Shown: piece after piece, positions 58,565 through 64,000 of the stretch
How positions within the stretch are numbered: position 1 is the stretch's first letter
Layout of the letters: each line of letters starts with the position of its first letter
Origin: Quercus robur
Lineage: Eukaryota; Streptophyta; Magnoliopsida; Fagales; Fagaceae
NCBI RefSeq assembly: GCF_932294415.1
Contig: NC_065544.1
Span: forward strand, 18,389,351-18,453,350
DNA: 64,000 bases
Direction: 5' to 3'
Position numbers and translations under genes: made by a program
The notes under the pieces: generated by a model
What the model was told of the DNA's origin: nothing
The model's database searches: none
What the model saw: the letters and a program-made list of their open reading frames with translations, nothing else

Positions 58565-59385
58565 TTTCAAATTTTAATGGAACTTTCTCTGATTTTTACT
58601 TATTAATAAATATATAGATTATATAATTATAATAAATAATAATGTTCACTTCGAATTCGAGAATATTAGATTCAAGATACATCTAGAGTCTGTTTAGATA
58701 TCATTTATTTGCTGAAAACTGAAAATTTATTGCTAAAAACACTGAAGTAAAATAAATTTTAAATATGTAAATAGTGCTGTGGGACCCAGAAATGTATGGT
58801 TATGTGCGTTTTTGGCTGGGTCGTGAACAATTCAAATTCTAATTGAACTTTCTCTGAGTTTCACCTATTAATAAATATATAGATTATATAACTATAATAA
58901 ATAATAATGTTTACTTCGAATTCGAGAATATTAGATTCAAGATACATCTAGGGTCTGTTTAGATACCGCTTCTTTGCTGAAAATTGAAAATTTACCGCTG
59001 AAAACACTGTAGCAAAATAATTTTTAAATGTGTGAATAGTGCTGTGGGACCTAGAAATGCATGGTTATGCGCGTTTTTGCGTTTTTAGCTAGTTTGCGAA
59101 CAGTTCAAATTCTAATTGAACTTTCTCTGAGTTTTACCTATTAATAAATATATAGATTATATAATTATAATAAATAATAATGTTAACTTTGAATTCGAGA
59201 ATATTCGATTCAAGATACATCTAGGGTCTGTTTGGATACCGCTTATTTGCTGAAAACTGAAAATTTATTGTTGAAAACATTGTAGCAAAATAAATTTTAA
59301 TGGTATGAATAGTGTCATGGGACCCAAAAATGCATGGTTATGAACGTTTTTACGTTTTTCGCTGGGTCGTGAACATTGCCGTGGG
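58565..59385. repeat. Three-copy tandem repeat, period about 270 bp
   Basis: Copies begin near 58565, 58831 and 59104 with TTCAAATT(T/C)TAAT and the phrase AACTTTCTCTGA. Each continues through ATAAATATATAGATTATATA, CGAATTCGAGAATATT and GTCTGTTTAGAT/GGAT into TTTGCTGAAAA and CTGTGGGACC/CATGGGACC. The TCTGTTTGGATACC part inside each unit looks like a MITE end, so a MITE was probably carried along when the unit amplified. Confidence 0.9.
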
Positions 59386-59459
59386 ACTCAGCCAAAAATG
59401 CAAACGCATGCCTAATATAATTTTGAGTCAGGTCAAAATTTTATATATATATATATATA

Positions 59460-61030
59460 TATAAAACTTTTGTGAATAATTAATAACTAGTATTATTCTA
59501 TAACAATAAAATAAATAATAATAACTAGTATTATACCCGTGGCTTGATCAAGAATTATGTGTAAACTAAAGAAAACATGATTTTTTTTTAATTTAATTAA
59601 AATTAAAATTAAAATAGATAACAAAATATAAAATAATTTTTACTTTTTTTTTTCTTTGAAGCGAAGTAATATTTTACTTTAAGTTATATAATGAATCCAT
59701 GTTATTGTGTAAGATTAAGTTTTTATAAATAAAATAAAATTATATATAAGTCCAAATTAATTGAATGGAAGATGGTAGATAACTATGTAAGTAATATAAA
59801 AGGAGATGCCTAAAAAAATATAAAGAGAGTTTGCATAGTAATATATTAAACTTTAAAGCTCAAGTAATTACAAAAAAAAAAAAAAAGGTAATCACCACCG
59901 TGTAGATTGAAGAATTTCACTATTAAATCTCACATTTTCTTTATACTTAATATGCTCACCAAATTTCCTGTTAGTGGTGGCAGTCTCATTAGATTCATGG
60001 AGTAGGTGGTGGTGATGTCATATATTGTGGTTGTTGATGAAAACTGGCGGTATCAAGCATCAACAAAAAATACCTGTTTTGAGTGAAAGAAAATTTTCCC
60101 TATTTCGATTGTGAGAAAGTCTTTTACTGTCTATGCTATAATATCCTTCCAAAGAAACTAATGCTTTGAGATGCTGTCTAAAGATTTAAAAGGCTAGCTT
60201 TGTTCATATTAAACCTGGTAATCACAAATTACAATAGCAAGTAAGCAAGCCCAATATTTTTATTGAATTTTGAAATTGTGTAAACATAATAAGCAAGTGC
60301 ATCCAAGTCCTTTAGAAACAAAATTAGAGCGGCTAAGATGAGCCTTTTGCTATCAAGAAAAATTCCAATATTATTGATAAAATATTTGGAGTAGCTATTT
60401 ATTATTGATAATATTCTTCGCCCGATTAAGAGAAGAGGATAAAAAATTAGGGATTTACTAATGTATGCCCTTAAGGCATATATTAGTGAACCATTTAGGA
60501 AACCTTTTATAGAAAAATGTAAAAATAATTTACTGTTTTGACAACTCTTTTAATTTCTCATAATAGCTTTTTTTAAATAAATGGTTAATGTATATACTCT
60601 AAAGACATACATTAACCGGATTCAAAAGACTAACCTTGTTGCAAATAAGTGTTGACTATTAGTCTTGAATCCTTTTTATCATTTTTCATATATTGTATTA
60701 CGTTCTGCCATTGACATTTTCTAAGAAAAGGAGGTTGGATGAGATATGTCTTTAAGGTTTCATCAATACAGCCGAACCTTTATTCAATCATGGGTCCCAC
60801 ATGGTAAGTGACATTTTTTAATATTATAACATATTTTTTTTTTGATGACATATTGTGATGCACTTAAGTGAATGAATATGATGACATGTAGGGTTATGGA
60901 TATCTTGTGGATTTTTTAATAGTGTATGTTAAAATCTGCGACATTTGGATTTTAGGCAATTGCTTTTTTTATGAACCTTAGTGGCGGAAAAAACAAAGAG
61001 CAAATGTTATGGTGGGAAAGTGGTACCCTC
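59460..61030. other. Gene-free AT-rich spacer
   Basis: No gene, intact transposon or structured repeat was recognised. ACTAGTATTATACCCGTGGC near 59527 recalls the ACTAGCCATGGTCCCGCGCG stretch at 35460 and may be a shared transposon edge. Confidence 0.35.
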
Positions 61031-61082
61031 CTTTTTTTTTTTTTTTTTTTTGGATCGAAACGGGAGGTTATATTTATTTATA

Positions 61083-61391
61083 GGCAAAAATGCAAAATTG
61101 ACCCTCTAATTTTTAACTTTTGTCATTTCAGTCCTCTAACTTCCAGTTTTGTCATTTCAGTCCTCTAAGTTTTAATTTTTGTCAATGTTGTATTCTATTA
61201 GGTCTCAGTTACTTCTGTCGTCAAGTTTGACCATTTTTAAAATAAAATAAAAAAATTTGTAATTAAAAGAAAATTAAAAAAAAAAAAGCTGAAAAAAGAA
61301 AAAGAAAAAAGAAAACATGGAAGGTTCGCCCTTTCAGTTTCCATCCTCAGCCTCCTGCCTCCCCGTTCTCTGCTCTGCTCTGCTCTGCTCT

Positions 61392-61469
<78 letters not shown>

Positions 61470-62302
61470 GCATACCAAAAATACCCGTGACCAAAACGAA
61501 GTAAACTTTAACCCTGATAAAATGATAAAACTTAACCCAGCTCTAATTAAACCCACGGCAAAGTAATATCCTCACTCCTTAGCCAAAAAGCCCTGAACAG
61601 ATTCCACAGCTTCTCGAATCCAGCCTCTCACATCGGCCACCACCAGCGGGGTTTTTTCTGGCCGAACTGTAGATGGTTTTGGGCTGGGTCTAGGTTAGGT
61701 AAAAAAATTGAGTTGGTTTTTTGTTTTTGGTCGGGTCTAGGTTTTGTTTTTAAGATGGGTCGGTTAGGATCATCTTCACAAGCTAAAGAAGGTGGGTAAC
61801 TCAAATGGAGCTGTATTAGGTTACCTTCTGTGAGCATGGGTCGATGGGCTTGGTGGTGCTGTGCCAGATCACGACCGTCGATGGGATTGCGGCTCTCTTT
61901 GGTGTGGTATTTGCTTTGGGGTTTGTTTGTGTGTTATGGGTTGGTTTGTTGAAATTTTGAGGTTTGGTGATTGTTTGCTTTGAAGCATATGCATATATGA
62001 TGGTGGATTTGAGAGAGAGACTGATCTTGAGAGAGAGATTGAGATTTTTCCGTTTTCCGGTTTTGATTTCAGGGGAAGGGGAACAACGTCGTTCCCTTTA
62101 CATTTTTTTTTCTTTTAATTACTAAAATTATTTAAAAAAAAAAGAAAAAAAAAGGCCAAACTTAACTGAGGAGTAACTAATACCTAACAGAATACTACAC
62201 TGACAAAACTTGAAACTTAGAGGACTGAAATGACAAAACTCAAAGTTAGAGGACTGAAATGACAAAAGCTGAAAGTTAAAGGGTCAGTTTTGCATTTTTG
62301 CC
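61083..62302. mobile_element. Mutator-like non-autonomous element with long inverted repeats (1220 bp)
   Basis: TTATTTATA flanks both sides exactly (61074-61082 and 62303-62311), the 9-bp duplication of Mutator-like elements. The inverted repeats are about 150 bp (61083-61232 and 62153-62302), starting GGCAAAAATGCAAAA on both strands and containing tandem subrepeats of TTTTGTCATTTCAGTCCTCT. The interior has a long CT microsatellite (61393-61466) and GC-richer unique sequence (61560-62080) of unknown origin. No transposase. Confidence 0.9.
61393..61466. repeat. CT microsatellite in the Mutator-like element
   Basis: About 37 CT units preceded by TCTGC pentamers. In the opposite frames it encodes Arg-Glu repeats, which are not real proteins. 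Confidence 0.9.
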
Positions 62303-62934
62303 TTATTTATAATAGCAATTCATACAACAACATCATCCTCCGGCCATCAGGTACAAAGTCTACTACTCTCGAGGCCGGCTAAATCCCTTACTATAAAGTG
62401 GTATACAAAACTAGGACATTCATGGTAGATCTTCAAAAGCTGCTATTGTTGGGTACCCCGTTCCGCTAGGGCATCGGCACATCCGTTGGCTTCACGATAA
62501 ATGTGGCATGCTCGAACCTCCCACTCCTGCCCCATAAGGCTCTTGCAATCACAAATTAAAGGAAACACATTAGGAGGATAATTAGACGTTCCCGTAGTTA
62601 ACCAGGATAAAACTGTTGTTGAGCTGGATATATTTGAACCCCAGTTCCCACGCCAATAGCGTATAATTGCTCCAAATTCTGCTATATTATTAGTTGCAAA
62701 CCCCATATTTAGAGAAAATCTAGAAATCCATTCCCCAGAGCTATTGCATAGTATACCTCATGCACCAGCCATTCTTGGGTTACCTATAGAACTGCCATCC
62801 ATGTTAAGTTTTATATAGGGTTCCCTTGGTACTTCCCACCTAATAAGTTGTGGGGTCTTAACATTAATGGGTCTATTAGAACCGGTTAAGAAAAAATATT
62901 ATGGAGCAGCTTGCACAATTGTATATACTATACG

Positions 62935-64000
62935 ATGTTGGGAATAAGACTAGTTCATAAATCTGGCCCTCGAGAGGTTAGGGCTTTTTATGCCCTCAAT
63001 GAGATTTGTGGTCTGGATGCCGAGACCGTAAATAGATTCAAGGATAGGTTTCAATTTCCGTCTAGGGTTCGTGTTCGTCTACCTAGGGAAGAAGATAGGG
63101 CCTGTCACTTTTTTCCAGGCGAAATATGCTTTTACGAGTCAACCTTTACCTGCGGGCTTAGGCTCCCCATCCACCCGTTCCTGATGGAACTTTTAGATCA
63201 CTTCGGTATAGCTCCCGGGCAGCTCATGCCTAACTCGTGGAGGATCGTCATCAACTGTATGCAAATATGGTTGGCCTCCAACGGGGATATGATCAGGATA
63301 GGCGAGCTCACCTACCTGTATCGTTTGAAAGAGTCTAAGGAGTAGGTGTATTATGAATTAATCCCTTGGGAAAGAAAGACTAGGATCGTCAAGGGATTGC
63401 CCACGTCATTCAGGTATTGGAAGTCGCGCTTTTTCTTTGTGTCTGGGGACGACTTTGAGACTCAATCCAGCAGTGATTGGGGTGATATCCCGAGGTTGCT
63501 TCGTCGGTGGGGAACCCCGACCTTAGGTGCGTCAGTATTTCTTCCCGTCGTTTCAATTTTGCCAATTTGGAGGCTCTGGTCTTGCTAACTTCTTTGTTTC
63601 TTTGTTTGGTATAGCTAAGAGACGACCTGGACTGAAGAGTCGGTATAAGGAACGCATAGAGACTGCGATCGGGTACGCTGAGACGATTGAAAGCTGGGAC
63701 GAACTGGTTGACCCCCGGTCTCTTGCATTTTACAACCTTGGTCCTGACCCGTCTCCTTTCGTTCTTCGTCAGCTTGGCATTGAAGGCAAAAAGAGTAAGT
63801 TTTAACTTCGTCAATGCTGATTCTTCTTATGTACACTTAAGCAATTTTTGACAGACATTTTCTTCTTGCAGAGATGACGACAAAATTCAACAAGGATATG
63901 TACGCAAAGATGAGATCAAAGAAGGACGAACCCCTGTCCAATCTGGGGAAGAAGGCTGTGCGAGTCACCGGGAAGGGTCCTGCATCCATCCCCCTTAGTA
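62935..64000 (+). pseudogene. Gypsy-type putative transposase domain gene, spliced, partial, with an in-frame stop
   Basis: Segments: about 62935-63526, 63615-63794 and 63872-64000 (runs off the window). Phase is kept across both GT-AG introns. Visible protein: VRAFYALNEICGLDAETVNR, then HFFPGEICFYESTFTCGLRL, IHPFLMELLDHFGIAPGQLM and NSWRIVINCMQIWL, the pattern of the plant 'putative gypsy type transposon' domain (PF04195, from memory). After it come LIPWERKTRIVKGLPTSF, LGPDPSPFVLRQLG and a Lys-rich start of exon 3. A TAG at 63343-63345 interrupts KESKE/VYYEL, where relatives as I recall them have an aromatic residue. The true start is not clear; the first in-frame ATG is given. Either a decayed retroelement gag-like gene or a gene with a recent nonsense change. 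Confidence 0.65.

Larger units (their letters stand above)
61032..62903 (-). mobile_element. RNase H-bearing LINE remnant, interrupted by a Mutator-like element
   Basis: On the minus strand from about 62900 down: an RNase H domain read as REPYIKLNMDGSSIGNP, a stop, EWISRFSLNMGFATNNIAEF, a frame disruption, LICDCKSLM and EVRACHIYREANGCADALAE. The D, E, D residues and the HIYREANGCAD block are those of the RVT_3 RNase H type found at the end of some plant LINEs. The 3'UTR continues to 62303, is broken by the element at 61083-62302, resumes at 61082 and ends in a poly-A (T run 61032-61051). Dead copy. Confidence 0.7.

Noticed and set aside
61237..61556. Arg-Glu-rich minus-strand frames
   Set aside because: Direct translations of the CT microsatellite inside the Mutator-like element.
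1..64000. CRISPR arrays, operons, bacterial-type promoters
   Set aside because: The window is a spliced plant nuclear region; direct repeats are few-copy tandem duplications without spacer structure.
1..64000. Functional tRNA or rRNA genes
   Set aside because: Only decayed tRNA-like boxes within SINEs were seen; none folds into a complete tRNA by eye.

Overview
The window looks like nuclear DNA of a eudicot, probably a woody species. It has four spliced protein-coding genes with plant-type GT-AG introns, AT-rich introns up to about 4 kb, and a dense load of plant transposons (L1-type LINEs with zf-RVT tails, solo LTRs, Tourist/Stowaway/hAT/Mutator-type elements, tRNA-derived SINEs). The species cannot be named from what I can see. 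All exon boundaries were assembled by hand from splice signals, reading phase and recalled family conservation. No alignment or search was run.

Layout. 1-1500: a solo LTR inside a short tandem duplication, then a SINE-like copy. 1623-6352 (+): a p24-delta cargo receptor, 4 exons, 220 aa. 6353-11694: no gene; a run of non-autonomous DNA transposons (Tourist-like, hAT-like) and a tandem duplication. 11695-38528 (+): TWD40-2, the WD40 subunit of the TPLATE endocytic adaptor complex, 20 exons, 1334 aa, spread over 27 kb because its introns hold at least six LINE fragments, a nested LTR element, a Stowaway MITE and several tandem duplications. 38529-44960: no gene; a near-perfect foldback element, a hAT-like element and a 2-kb solo-LTR candidate. 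45888-50401 (+): UCH2, a UCH37/UCHL5-type deubiquitinase, 333 aa, with a 5'UTR intron. 53137-56862 (-): a TLC (TRAM/LAG1/CLN8) membrane protein, 8 exons, 275 aa, convergent with UCH2. 57700-62900: no gene; a three-copy tandem repeat and a Mutator-like element (9-bp target duplication) sitting inside the 3' part of an RNase H-bearing LINE. 62935-64000 (+): the start of a spliced gene with a gypsy-type putative transposase domain, carrying an in-frame stop and running off the window.

The four host genes are housekeeping membrane-traffic or protein-turnover genes: p24-delta in ER-Golgi transport, TWD40-2 in clathrin-mediated endocytosis, UCH2 in ubiquitin removal, TLC in lipid or membrane biology. 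They are not an operon or gene cluster, and I infer no shared pathway from their being neighbours. The informative signals are structural. Two tandem duplications each carry a transposon in only one copy, which gives a natural empty site. There are nested elements with readable target-site duplications, a GC-AG intron in TWD40-2, and repeated long C/G runs in introns. I found no convincing new biological system.
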